The notes under the pieces: generated by a model | What the model was told of the DNA's origin: nothing | Database searches by the model: none | Seen by the model: only the letters and a program-made list of their open reading frames with translations | Program-made: the position numbers and the translations under genes | From: a virus | IMG/VR virus record: IMGVR_UViG_3300050821_009973 | Coordinates: 1-60,360 of that record | Strand: one strand, 5' to 3' | Length of the DNA stretch: 60,360 bases | Shown: positions 1 to 9,600 of the stretch, in pieces | Position numbering within the stretch: the stretch's first letter is position 1 | How the letters are laid out: every line of letters starts with the position of its first letter

Positions 1-197
1 CGACCGTGGCTTTCACTCAGACACAGACCGGAATGCCGATTGCCGGCAGTGGTGCTGGGGTGGGATGTTGGGACCCAGTCGAAGCTTACCCAGACTGGAT
101 CATACTGAAAGTCGATAACTTCACAATCGCGGGAACAGGGCCTGCGGCAGCCACCTCGAACCTGCAGGCAACGACTTATCTCTACACGCTGGTGAAT
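1..197. repeat. Terminal direct repeat (left copy) marking a circular unit
   Basis: These 197 bases match 60164-60360 except for one base, A at 99 against G at 60262, which changes Ile to Val in the gene that spans the junction. The reading frame from 58300 continues through the repeat into the frame ending at 1520, so the two ends are the same place on a circular or circularly permuted molecule. A true terminal repeat of this length is possible but is not separable from assembly overlap by reading alone. Confidence 0.93.
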
Positions 198-1520
198 GAT
201 CTGGGCGAGGAATCCGGGCCGTCGCCGGCCATGGTGAACACGGACGGCAGCAACACGATCACGCGTCAGATCGGCCAGGCTGTCTCCGTCGTGTTGCCAG
301 GCACGCTCGCGGGTGCGGGTGTGGACATCACCTACTTCCAAGCTTCGCCGGCTGCCTCGTGGACCACGGCCAGCAGCACTTTCATTCCCCCGACCCAGCT
401 TGATGGGTTAACCCCCAACCCATCGATGAACCTGTATCGCGCGGTCACTGGGTCGACGGGGTCCTCGTTCCTGCTGGTCAAAGCCAACATCGCCTTTTCT
501 GGCACGGGCAGCACAGTTTATGTCGATCAGTTGCCCGATACGGCGCTGTCGCAGGTTCTGCAGAGCCTGCTGTGGTATCCGCCGCCGACCAACATGCTGG
601 GGATCCTGGCGCTACCTAATGGCATCTACGCGGGTTATGAGCGCAACAACCTGTGCCTGTCAGCTCAGGGCGTCCCTCACGCGTGGCCCCTGGCCTTCCA
701 ATTGACATTCGACTACGACATCGTGGGGATCGGTGCGATCGACTCCACCGTCGTGGTGATGACCAAGCGTCACCCATACCTATGCGCTGGCAACACCCCA
801 GACAACTATAGTCAGACCAAAGCGAGCTACCCGTACCGGTGTGCCTCCAAGCGCAGCATTCAGTACCTGAAGAACATCGGGGTGGTGTTTGCCACTTTCG
901 AGGGATTGATTGCTATTGCGGGTCCAGGCAGTGAGCGGTTGCTTACCGAGGGCCTCTTCACTAAGCGGGAGTGGCAGGCGCTGAATCCGCCGTCGATGTA
1001 CGCGGCTGTGAACGACAACCGCTACTTCTGCTGGTTTACCCCGATCGGCGGGACGCAGGGCGGTTTCTATTTGGATCTGAATGAGTCTGGCTCGGGCAAG
1101 ATTTCGCTCGGGTGGCATGCCACTGCGCGTTACGCAGATCCATTGAGCGATAGCCTGTTCATCGTGCCGGACTACTTCGATCCGGCCATCCCGATCGGGG
1201 TGTCGCTCCAGTTCATCGCGACTTTCGATGCGAACCCGGCAGCCCCGTTGCCGTACGTGTGGAAGTCCAAGCAGTTCTACGTGCCCTATCCGACCGCGTT
1301 TCGTCTGGCTCGCGTAACCGCTGACGGTTACGCGAATACGACGCTGACTCTTTTTGCCGATGGTGTCCAGTACAGCACGATTCCGGTCACATCGCAGTAC
1401 GAGTTCAGCCTTCCGCAGCCACCCAATGGGGTGGTTGAGAAATTCTTTGAATTTCAGATCGCGGGGACCGACAAGGTTGACCGAGTTCAATTTGTTGAAG
1501 ATGCAGAGGAATTCGCCTAA
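1..1520 (+). CDS. Podovirus-type tail/virion protein, C-terminal part (gene begins at 58300)
   Basis: This is the 3' part of a gene that starts at 58300 and crosses the circular junction, about 1127 aa in total. A GTG at 6 would allow a shorter product, but the upstream frame is open with no stop. The segment resembles the C-terminal two thirds of a common podovirus structural protein: a stretch like TYLYTLVNDLGEESGPSP, then WYPPPTNMLGILALPNGI, then SKRSIQYLKNIGVVFA and LLTEGLFTKREWQALNP. In that family the N-terminal piece (here 58036-58299) belongs to the same chain, so the gene looks split. The stop overlaps the next start (TAATG). Role: probably tail or head-tail virion component. Confidence 0.8.
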   Translation, partial: TVAFTQTQTGMPIAGSGAGVGCWDPVEAYPDWIILKVDNFTIAGTGPAAATSNLQATTYLYTLVNDLGEESGPSPAMVNTDGSNTITRQIGQAVSVVLPGTLAGAGVDITYFQASPAASWTTASSTFIPPTQLDGLTPNPSMNLYRAVTGSTGSSFLLVKANIAFSGTGSTVYVDQLPDTALSQVLQSLLWYPPPTNMLGILALPNGIYAGYERNNLCLSAQGVPHAWPLAFQLTFDYDIVGIGAIDSTVVVMTKRHPYLCAGNTPDNYSQTKASYPYRCASKRSIQYLKNIGVVFATFEGLIAIAGPGSERLLTEGLFTKREWQALNPPSMYAAVNDNRYFCWFTPIGGTQGGFYLDLNESGSGKISLGWHATARYADPLSDSLFIVPDYFDPAIPIGVSLQFIATFDANPAAPLPYVWKSKQFYVPYPTAFRLARVTADGYANTTLTLFADGVQYSTIPVTSQYEFSLPQPPNGVVEKFFEFQIAGTDKVDRVQFVEDAEEFA

Positions 1521-2728
1521 TGACCGGCACGCTCGGGAAGCCGGCGGTGGTAACGCCCCGGACGGCAGCCCGCGACGTTCAGGACACGATCTCGCAGATC
1601 CGCCAGCGGCTCGAAGCACTGGAGGCTTCGATTGCCACGTCTGCGACGGTCAATGCTGCGATCAAGGCCCTGCAGGCGCAGATCACGGCAACCACCACGA
1701 CCACCACGCCAGTCACCGCTACGAGCTACATCTCCAGCGTGCCGATCAGTTCATTCGTCGCAGTGGGATTGGTCGCTCCTGGAGTCGTTGCTCCAGTGGA
1801 CCCGGCTGTTGCGGGGCACCAATTCGGTTGCATCGGGGTAACGACCGGGCTGGGGACTGGCGGTGGTTCCGTGGCTGTGGCCATCGCGGGCACTGTAATC
1901 AAAGTGATCGGGACGACCTTTACACCGTTCCTGCCGGTATTCGCTGGAGCGGGTGGCAGCCTGACTCAGACGGCCCCATCGGTATCGGCGATCATTCAGG
2001 TGGGGGTGGCGCTATCGGCAACGCTATTGTTGGTGGCGCCCGCCCCAACGCTGCTGGCTGGGCAAGCGTTGACCAGTGTGGTGGACGACTGGTTGCCGGT
2101 CAGCAGGCTGGGGGCGCTGACCGTCTGGCAGGCCAATGGAATTTTGGTAGGCATTCGTCGTACGGTCGATTTCGTCAATGGGGCTGGCCTGACCTTCAGT
2201 GGTACCGACGATCCTGCCAACAACCGGGTCATCATCACGATCGGCGTGACCTCGATTGGCGGGCTGGACATATCGCTGAGCACGATTTGTCTCTTTCCGG
2301 ATCAGAGCGAAGAGCCGGAAGACGAGGACTTTGGCTTTGTCGACTGGCAGTTCGACCAGCCTATCGATACGAACCTGGTGGTCAACACCTGGCCGGACGA
2401 GATCGAGGAGCCGGATCCGGAGGACTTCGGATTCCTGTTCACGCCGCCGGCTACGGCGCCAGCGATTCCAGATCGGCCGTTCGCATACTTCCCGGACGAG
2501 GCCGAGGAGCCGGAATTCGAAGACTTTGGCACGGCGGGCAGCTTCAGCATCGCTGGGCTGGAAGTGGCCATGATCTTCTGCGTGTTCCCAGATCAATCGG
2601 AGGAGGCGGAGGAGGAAGACTTTGGCTTTGTGCTGAACGCGCGCGATGCGGGCAGCGAGAACATCTTCGTGTCCTACCCAGATCAGTCCGAGGAGCCGGA
2701 GGAATCCCCGATTGATGGAAGCTTCTGA
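1520..2728 (+). CDS. Virion protein with C-terminal acidic PDxxEEPEDEDFGF repeats
   Basis: This 402-aa protein has three visible parts. A short coiled coil (about residues 18-55, with heptad-like QIRQRLEALEA) is followed by a Thr/Val-rich beta region to about 245. The C-terminal tail carries five copies of an acidic motif, such as FPDQSEEPEDEDFGF, spaced about 25-35 aa apart. The same motif fills the 1169-aa protein at 50002-53511. It sits directly behind the tail protein and overlaps the next gene by 14 bases. I do not recognise a characterised homologue; a fibre, adaptor or decoration role is inference from context. Confidence 0.85.
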   Translation: MTGTLGKPAVVTPRTAARDVQDTISQIRQRLEALEASIATSATVNAAIKALQAQITATTTTTTPVTATSYISSVPISSFVAVGLVAPGVVAPVDPAVAGHQFGCIGVTTGLGTGGGSVAVAIAGTVIKVIGTTFTPFLPVFAGAGGSLTQTAPSVSAIIQVGVALSATLLLVAPAPTLLAGQALTSVVDDWLPVSRLGALTVWQANGILVGIRRTVDFVNGAGLTFSGTDDPANNRVIITIGVTSIGGLDISLSTICLFPDQSEEPEDEDFGFVDWQFDQPIDTNLVVNTWPDEIEEPDPEDFGFLFTPPATAPAIPDRPFAYFPDEAEEPEFEDFGTAGSFSIAGLEVAMIFCVFPDQSEEAEEEDFGFVLNARDAGSENIFVSYPDQSEEPEESPIDGSF

Positions 2729-3119
2729 GCTTGAGCTGGTGCCGTGCGATCTGCGGCTGGTCTGGCCCCAGATCGAGGCCAAGCTTTTGCCGTGGCTGTT
2801 CAATGTCCCCGGAGGCGTGACTGAGTTGTTTCAGGAGATCGATGAGGGACGCACGACCTGCTGGCGTAGCTGCGACGCGGTGTTCGTCCTATCATTGGTG
2901 CCGGCGCCAGCCGGCCTGAGCCTATTCGTCCGAGCTATGGCGTCACCTGGGGTCACCACCACTGCGATTGGGGACCACATGCCAGCCCTGCACAAAATGG
3001 CCAGGGAACTGAAGGCCACCACAATCCGCTTCCGATCGCCACGGGCAGGCTGGCTTCGTGCGCTGCCCGAGGACTGGCGGGTCTCGCACGTCGAATATTT
3101 CGTAAAGGTTGAGCCATGA
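2715..3119 (+). CDS. Small virion-module protein, possibly GNAT-like fold
   Basis: The protein has 134 aa starting at ATG 2715, inside the end of the previous gene, which suggests translational coupling. The pattern ELELVPCDLRLVWPQIEAKL at the N-terminus and a later segment resembling LHKMARELKATTIRFRSP recall the short acetyltransferase-like proteins that precede internal virion proteins in podoviruses. The acetyl-CoA binding loop is not obvious, so enzymatic activity is doubtful. Its stop overlaps the ATG at 3116. Confidence 0.7.
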   Translation: MEASELELVPCDLRLVWPQIEAKLLPWLFNVPGGVTELFQEIDEGRTTCWRSCDAVFVLSLVPAPAGLSLFVRAMASPGVTTTAIGDHMPALHKMARELKATTIRFRSPRAGWLRALPEDWRVSHVEYFVKVEP

Positions 3120-3823
3120 GCCCCAGCGGCGGCACAGTCGCAGCTACGCCGCAAGAACGGGCGCTTGCCTCCAATGCGATGGCGTCCTTCAAGGACTACC
3201 AGACGCGCTGGTTGCCAGTGCAGGATCACCTGAGCAGTGTCGTATCCGACATGGCCAAGCCAGACTCCTGGCAGAAGCAGGAGGCCGAAGGCAAGGGCAA
3301 TGTGGACGTTGCGCAAGAGTTTTCGAAGATGAACGCGCAGCGTAACACCAGCCAGATGGCCAGCGGCATCAATGTTGGCTCGGCTCGCTTCAAGATGGGC
3401 ATTGCCAGTGGGGCTAGCGCTGAAGCTGAGGCCAGAGGCATGGCAGTTAACACGGGTGAGCAGGCGATCAACAAAGCCTATTTGGCTAATTTGGGTGCTA
3501 TTTCGCGCACGGGGCAGAGCCTGGCCACTTCGGCGACACAGGGGCAGGGCGCAGGTGGTGAGGTCGCGAGCCGTATCGCAGTCTCTGGCGCGCAGGAACA
3601 AAATGCTGTGAACGCTGGCAACGTGAGCATGGCCACACTTGGTATTGGTGCTATAGGTGGTGCGCTCAACAGTCCAGGAAGCCCCACCCCAAATACAAAT
3701 CCGACGATGACGATGGATCCAGCCGGGACAACTTATTCCGGAGGAGGCAATTATTCGCCGGGCCTTAACATCAATCCGGCCATCACGAGCAGCTACATGC
3801 CGAGTTTGAGCCCACAACAATGA
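3116..3823 (+). CDS. Putative internal virion protein, 235 aa
   Basis: It is rich in Ala, Gly, Ser and Gln, with long helical stretches (about residues 15-150) and a Gly/Pro/Asn-rich C-terminus. No enzymatic motif is visible. It is the first of five consecutive genes (3116-13584) with the ordering and composition of podovirus ejection or internal core proteins. It is coupled by overlaps to both neighbours (ATGAG at 3116 and TGACAATG near 3820). Confidence 0.75.
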   Translation: MSPSGGTVAATPQERALASNAMASFKDYQTRWLPVQDHLSSVVSDMAKPDSWQKQEAEGKGNVDVAQEFSKMNAQRNTSQMASGINVGSARFKMGIASGASAEAEARGMAVNTGEQAINKAYLANLGAISRTGQSLATSATQGQGAGGEVASRIAVSGAQEQNAVNAGNVSMATLGIGAIGGALNSPGSPTPNTNPTMTMDPAGTTYSGGGNYSPGLNINPAITSSYMPSLSPQQ

Positions 3824-4263
3824 CAATGTCGTCGATCCCGGGCATCGGGAATCTGAATCAGATCAGCCAGCAGATGGGCAATGCTCCGCAGGTGGGCGAT
3901 CCATCGCAGGCGCTTGGCGCCATCAGCGCATCGCAGTGGTCAACTTATATGCAGCACTTCATGCCGATGGAAAATCAGATGATCCAGTACGCCATGGATC
4001 CAGCGTTGGCTGGTAAGAATATGCAGACTGCACAGGGCTTGCAGGAGCAGCAGAACCAACAGTCGAGCGGGATTCAGACGCGCCAACTTCAGCAGTTTGA
4101 CACGGCATTGACGCCAGAGCAGCAAGCGGCATCCGCTAAGACCAAGGGGATTGGTGATGCCATGTCCAAGGTCACCGCTGCCAATCAGGCCAAGGACACC
4201 ACGGTGGCGAATCAGATGGGGATACTCGGGGCGCCGATGACTGGCGTTACAGGAGCACTCTGA
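3820..4263 (+). CDS. Putative internal virion protein, 147 aa
   Basis: This is a Gln/Met-rich, mostly helical protein (NLNQISQQMGNAPQ near the N-terminus) of unknown fold. It overlaps the previous stop by four bases and its own TGA shares a base with the next ATG (CTGATGG at 4261). Composition and position fit a small capsid-interior or ejection-associated protein; no family was recognised. Confidence 0.7.
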   Translation: MTMSSIPGIGNLNQISQQMGNAPQVGDPSQALGAISASQWSTYMQHFMPMENQMIQYAMDPALAGKNMQTAQGLQEQQNQQSSGIQTRQLQQFDTALTPEQQAASAKTKGIGDAMSKVTAANQAKDTTVANQMGILGAPMTGVTGAL

Positions 4264-4547
4264 TGGCTGGACTTGATATCAGTGATCCTCACCTAAGTGG
4301 TGGCGGCGGCCTTGAGGAAATGGGTTTGGGCGATGTGAAGCGCGCCAACCAGGGAATGGAGGCGGCAGCCTATTCGCAGAGCGAACGGGAGCAATACAAC
4401 GCCAGAGTCAAATCGTCGAATGTGACCGGCATTCAGGGCCTCGTTGCGGGAGCTGCAACGATTGTTGGCACTGTCTACGGGGGGCCTGTGGGTGGTGCGT
4501 TGGCCGGGTCCGCAGCCGGCATGGTGACCGGCCAGTTGATGAAGTGA
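4263..4547 (+). CDS. Small virion protein with C-terminal glycine-zipper segment
   Basis: The 94-aa protein ends in a hydrophobic small-residue helix (about residues 58-92) with repeated GxxxG-like spacing, as in GGPVGGALAGSAAG. This pattern is typical of glycine-zipper membrane-inserting segments. It lies within the internal-virion-protein cluster, so a role in forming or lining the DNA ejection channel is plausible but inferred. Confidence 0.7.
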   Translation: MAGLDISDPHLSGGGGLEEMGLGDVKRANQGMEAAAYSQSEREQYNARVKSSNVTGIQGLVAGAATIVGTVYGGPVGGALAGSAAGMVTGQLMK

Positions 4548-4554
4548 GGACGTT

Positions 4555-6687
4555 ATGTACGGCATGGGCGGCAGTTTTGGAGGCATGAACTACCAGAGCC
4601 CTGGTTCGGCCGCTCTGGCCGGCATTCAGGCCGGCTTCAACATGGTCATGCAAGGGCGTGAGCAGCAAAAGAAAGACGCCCAACAGGAGTTTGAAAACTC
4701 ACGGCAGTCCAGGCGGGACGCAATGGATGAGGCGCACGAAAGTTTTCTTGAGCGCCACATGGCCGATCAGGAGCAGCAGGAGCGGTACAAAAATGCTTAT
4801 CAGGCGCATAACCAGTGGGGCATGGATCTGGATCGCAATGCCGATCAGTTGAGGCAGAAGTGGACCAATCCGGATGGAAGTGTCAATTCAGCCGGGTGGG
4901 CCGCAGATCCCGACGTGCAGGCACACCAGAAAGAAGTTGGCAATTGGAATAAGGGTCGGGATGCGTTAATGGATTCTGCAATGGGGCCATTTCTAAAGGC
5001 ACAGCAAGAGCGAGCTACTACGTTCCAAACTGGGATGTCTAAACAGGACCCGAACTTTGATCCGAGCGATCCGAAGAATGCGCAGGACTTGCATCATTTC
5101 GTTTCGGCAACCACCAAACAGGATCCGGCCAACTTTTTGTTGGGTCCTAATGGGGAGCCATCGCCATTCCAGAATGCTCAAAAGTCTCTGCACGAAGGAT
5201 TTACCAATTCTGATGCGCAGCAGCTTTACACCGGAGCGCAGAGCATCTTCGGGAATCAATTTGAAGCGGGGCGATTGGGCACCATGGATCCGATGGGTGG
5301 TCGTATCACCAGCGCATCCCTTAATAAGGATAAGCCATTTGTCCCAACTCCGGATGGCAATGCAGTGCATCCAGTGCTGACGCTGGGTGGCGAGACGACA
5401 GATGGTGGTTTCACGACTCAACCGGCTGCTGCGCCCACTAAGACTGGATTCGATAGCCCAGATGCGGACTTGCATTCATTCACAGTGAAAGAGGCTCTCG
5501 ATCATGTAGGCGCGATGGGTTCAATGCAGTCGCTTTTATCGCACCCAGAAGTTCAAAAGAATTTGGCTGCGGCTGTGAAAAATCCGGATCAAGACAACAT
5601 TGATTTTGCTCATGCCTACACAGGCCGTGGCAACAAGCCGAGCTTGGGCGGTCTCCAAGTAAGCCAGACGAACGCAGACGGCAGCACAGATCATTTCTAT
5701 CGCCCGCACTTGGCTAACGGTGGTGTGGGTCCGGCTCAACTCATTGCGCATAGCGCAGCCCCGCAGCCGAAGAATGTGGACGAGTCGGGTGAGGGGGCAC
5801 TGAATCGGATGGTCGAGAGGGGTGACATTAATCCGGCTACGAAGCTACCATGGACGCAGCAGGATGCTGATGCAGTTCGGCTGCAGAAATTCCAGGGTGG
5901 TGGCACCCATAGTGCTGAGGATGCAAAGATCGCACAGATCGAGAAGATGCATCAATTGCCTCCGGGCACCCCGGGCGCTCTCAGCAATGATGAATACTCA
6001 GCCGCGCTCAAGGGCGCCGTGGGAATAGGGCCGCTTAAGCCGAGTGAAACAGAGGCTAAGACTGAGGCAGAGATCGCCGAAGCCCACGCGATGCGCGCCT
6101 TGAGCATTACTAAAGGCAAGGACGATATGGGTGTAGAGCGCTACACCTGGAGTGATGATTCGGCCAAGGGGACGCCCGCCGCACAGGCTCACAAAGCGGG
6201 CGATCCCGTGGGCCCGAGGGATATGGGCAAGCTGCAGGATGCGCAGCTCAAGGCTAGGGAGGAAGCCTATAGGACCTCTCGGGGCGGCGGACCGCCGTTA
6301 GATACTGCAGCGCCTGACCCGGAGAGGGAGCAAGTGCGAGATCTCCTGGGCGCTGCTACGAAGAAGTACGGCAATAAATACACATCGAAGCAATTGATCG
6401 ATGAGGAGATTCGGCTCGGTCATTTGATGCCAACCGCGACCCGCTTTTATCAAAGCCAAGGCGGCGGTCAACCCGGCGCTATTCCCGGTGGTGCGCCAGC
6501 CGGCGGTATCAACATTACGGGTGGAGGGGCGGCGCCCGCTAAGCCGGCCCCAGCGCCGACCCCTGCAGCCGCCAAGCCCGAGGAGCCCATCCTGAAGTCG
6601 GCGCCATTTTTGCCGAAGTCGGCCCGCGAGGCAATCAACAGGAAGGTCCCAGAGACGGCGGATTATCCTGGTATCGGAGGCGGGTGA
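4555..6687 (+). CDS. Large internal virion protein, 710 aa
   Basis: The N-terminal 130 residues are highly charged and helical (QEFENSRQSRRDAMDEAHES). The middle is Gln/Asn/Asp-rich, and the C-terminus has a Gly/Pro/Ala-rich linker (GGGAAPAKPAPAPTPAAAKP) followed by a short conserved-looking tail. No catalytic motif was seen. Codon use is less GC-biased between about 4900 and 5900 than in flanking genes. It sits just before the 2297-aa protein, in the place of podovirus ejection proteins. Confidence 0.8.
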   Translation: MYGMGGSFGGMNYQSPGSAALAGIQAGFNMVMQGREQQKKDAQQEFENSRQSRRDAMDEAHESFLERHMADQEQQERYKNAYQAHNQWGMDLDRNADQLRQKWTNPDGSVNSAGWAADPDVQAHQKEVGNWNKGRDALMDSAMGPFLKAQQERATTFQTGMSKQDPNFDPSDPKNAQDLHHFVSATTKQDPANFLLGPNGEPSPFQNAQKSLHEGFTNSDAQQLYTGAQSIFGNQFEAGRLGTMDPMGGRITSASLNKDKPFVPTPDGNAVHPVLTLGGETTDGGFTTQPAAAPTKTGFDSPDADLHSFTVKEALDHVGAMGSMQSLLSHPEVQKNLAAAVKNPDQDNIDFAHAYTGRGNKPSLGGLQVSQTNADGSTDHFYRPHLANGGVGPAQLIAHSAAPQPKNVDESGEGALNRMVERGDINPATKLPWTQQDADAVRLQKFQGGGTHSAEDAKIAQIEKMHQLPPGTPGALSNDEYSAALKGAVGIGPLKPSETEAKTEAEIAEAHAMRALSITKGKDDMGVERYTWSDDSAKGTPAAQAHKAGDPVGPRDMGKLQDAQLKAREEAYRTSRGGGPPLDTAAPDPEREQVRDLLGAATKKYGNKYTSKQLIDEEIRLGHLMPTATRFYQSQGGGQPGAIPGGAPAGGINITGGGAAPAKPAPAPTPAAAKPEEPILKSAPFLPKSAREAINRKVPETADYPGIGGG

Positions 6688-6690
6688 TAA

Positions 6691-9600
6691 GTGGGCGCGC
6701 CGCTCGAAGGCTACGTCAGCCCGTTTAACGATCGGCAGTCCGTACAGCCGACTGCGCACGGCGGTGGCCAGCCACTTGAGGGTTACGAGAGCCCTTGGGG
6801 CCAGGAGCGGGCGCCTGATGAAACGATGGGCATCGGTGAGACCGCCGGCCGTGAGGTCATGGGTGGTCTGGCCACTATGGGGCGCTTCAGCAGGAATGCA
6901 TTGGGCACGATCGCGGGCGTTGCCGATTACGTTCATAGCAGACTGACTGGCAAGGACGAGACGGGGATTCAGGACGCTGTCTTCCGTACGGCCGACTCCA
7001 TCATCAAGCCGATGGAGGAGATCGCGAACAAGCCTGGTGAGCGCTCACTTGCGGGAGAGATAGTTGGTGGTATAGCCAACATCCCATCCTTCATGCTGAG
7101 CTGGCCGCAGCACGCGATCGACACTGCTCAGGAAATGGTGGCGCGGGGGGCGACCACCTGGGAGGCTGTGAAGGTGGCCGGGCCCCAGGCGGTGCTGGAT
7201 GCTGCTCTGCAGATTCCTGCCGCAGGGCAGATTTACGGGGCTGGGGCGAGGGTAGCGACGCGCTTAGGCGCTCGCAAGTTGGTCAGCGGTGGTGCATCGC
7301 TTTTGTCGGGTGCCGCAACAGGCATTGGATTGGGCGTTGCGGGTCGCGCGGCGCAGAACGCGACGCTACCCGATCGGCCCGAGTTCGCCGACATGAAGCA
7401 GGACGCGATCGGCACGCCTGCTCAGTTGGCGCTCGATGCAGCGATGGGGTCGATTGCTGGTCACATGAGCGCAGCCCATGAGCGGGCCGCTGAGCAGATC
7501 CGCAAGATCGGTGCCGACAAGACAATGTCGACGGCCGACAAGCTGCGGGCTATCCAGGAGATCACTGGCAAGACGGTGCCGCCTCCGAAGGAGCCAGGCA
7601 AGCCAGGCGAGACGCCGCTGCCTGGTATCAATGAGCCAATCCCACCTTCGCCGAGCGGACCCAGAGTCCCGATTGAGCTGAATCCGGCTGAGCGCAAACA
7701 GCCGCTGCCGGAGATCAGCCCAGACATCAAAGGCATCAACATCAGCGATTACGGGGGTGGCCAGCCACCACCGCCGGCAGGGGGCGAGACTCCGTTGCCG
7801 CGCATCGAAGGCCAGCCAGCGCCAGCACCCGATGCGACCGCGGTGCCGCGTCTGCCAGAGGCAGCCCCACCACCACCGCCGAAGTCTGATCGTCAGGCCG
7901 AGCTGGAGCGGAACCTGGGCAACGCCGAGGAAGGGCCGACGCAGGCTCTCCTGAAGAAGGAGATCGCGGCTGAGGCAAAACGCACCAAGGATGCCTGGGA
8001 GGCCGAGCAAAAGCAGCGTGCCGATGACAAGACGGCAGCCGACATGCGTGCGCAGGCCCACGATACGACTGATCCGAAGATCGCTGCGAAGCTACTGGCC
8101 GAGGCCGAGAAGCTATCGCCCATGCCCGCAGAGCCGCCAGCGCCACGGGAACGTCCCGTGGGGACATCGGACCAACGCGTCGGGGCCCAGCTTCGCCATC
8201 GCATTGCCATCGAGGGGCACGAACCAGAGGGCCAGACCGACGTCATTCACACGATGGAGGCCGGCGGTGAGCAGCGCGCCGGCCTACCGCTTGCCGCGCC
8301 AGCGGAGGCTGCCCATGCCCCGGGCCAGCCAGCCCCTCCTCCAACCGCTGGCGCGGCGCCTGGAAAAAGTCCCCTGTTCCAGGCCCTGCACGACGATCTG
8401 GGTGGCATCCACCTGAATGAGCGCGACGGCGTAGGCATGGATGGCAAGCCTGGCAAAGGTACCATCCTGATGTCCGGCAAGAACCCCCAGGGCAAGATGC
8501 GCGGGCCTCTGTTCAACAAGCGCGGCGCCCTGATGGACAAGATCACCGACTGGATGCTGCAGAAGGGCTACATGTCACCGGATGACGCTCGGGCCGGGGA
8601 CGCGATCCTGCCAGGCGGTGGTGCCCACGAGATCGCGCGCGAGCTGATCCGCAAGGAGATCCGTGAGCCCGGATCAGTGAAGCCACTGGGTGAGGGCGAG
8701 CACGCCTGGGAATCGATCAAGGAGCACAAGCGCGGCCTGGCAATGCAGGACGAGGCGCAGCGCTTGGGCATCGACACCAAGGGCCGCACCACCGACGAGA
8801 TCGCCGACGACATCAATAAGGTCCATGACACCCGGCACCTGTCCGAGCATGGGCTTGAGCCGTTGCACGGAGAGGATGCGCGCGCGATACACGAACTGCG
8901 CGCTGCCGATCCAGCGCAGGCCGCTGCGATCGAGCAAGCGCATTGGGGTGATCCGGATCACACCGCCTTCATGGCAGACGTAAGGAGAGCACTCGATGCC
9001 CACACCGCAGCAGTTGATCGGGGCGGCCAACGCGATGAGCCCGGACCAGGTGGCCAGGTTCAAGAACCAGCAGTACGTGGCGAGCCTGCGCCAGGCGCCG
9101 AAGTTCCGGCAGGGCGGGACACCGTACGGGGTGAACAAGGCCCTGAGCCAGGTCAAGCCGGCGGACGTACTGAAGCCGGACCCGAGATTCAACCAGCCGG
9201 GGCCGAGCGCGGAGCTGAGACCCCAGCCGAAGCCGGAGAGCCTGTAAGCCCGATTGGGAATTTCAGCACGCCCAAGCTCGAAGCGATGGCTAAAGCCGTG
9301 CAGAAGCGCGTTGATGCAGCCGAAGCGAAATTCGGGGAAGCTGAAAAAGTAGATCGCCGAGGGATGCAATCCGGTAATGAGCCGCGGGAGAAGCAGGAAA
9401 GCTTGAGACGAGTCAAGGATGATCTGAAGCAAATCAACGATGAGCTTGCGCGCCGAGCGGAAACGGAAAAAACGCAAGAGCCCAATGCCGCGGCGAAAGA
9501 AAAGCCACAAGCCAGCCGTTCCCTTGAGGGGGCCAGGCGGGAGCGTGAGCGAGCTTGGGAACAGAAGAATCAAGAAGATTACTCAAAGGCAATATCAAAT

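Noticed and set aside
780-1619. Long minus-strand frame opposite the tail protein
   Set aside because: Low-complexity Arg-rich product lying fully antisense to a well-supported gene; no ribosome site.
1354-2715. 453-codon frame overlapping the acidic-repeat gene
   Set aside because: Gly/Arg/His-rich out-of-frame reading of a GC-rich gene; the overlapping frame has clear repeats and a coupled start.
8146-8165. CCACGGGAACGTCCCGTGG palindrome
   Set aside because: Striking but single, inside coding sequence, with no matching site elsewhere; could be chance in GC-rich DNA.
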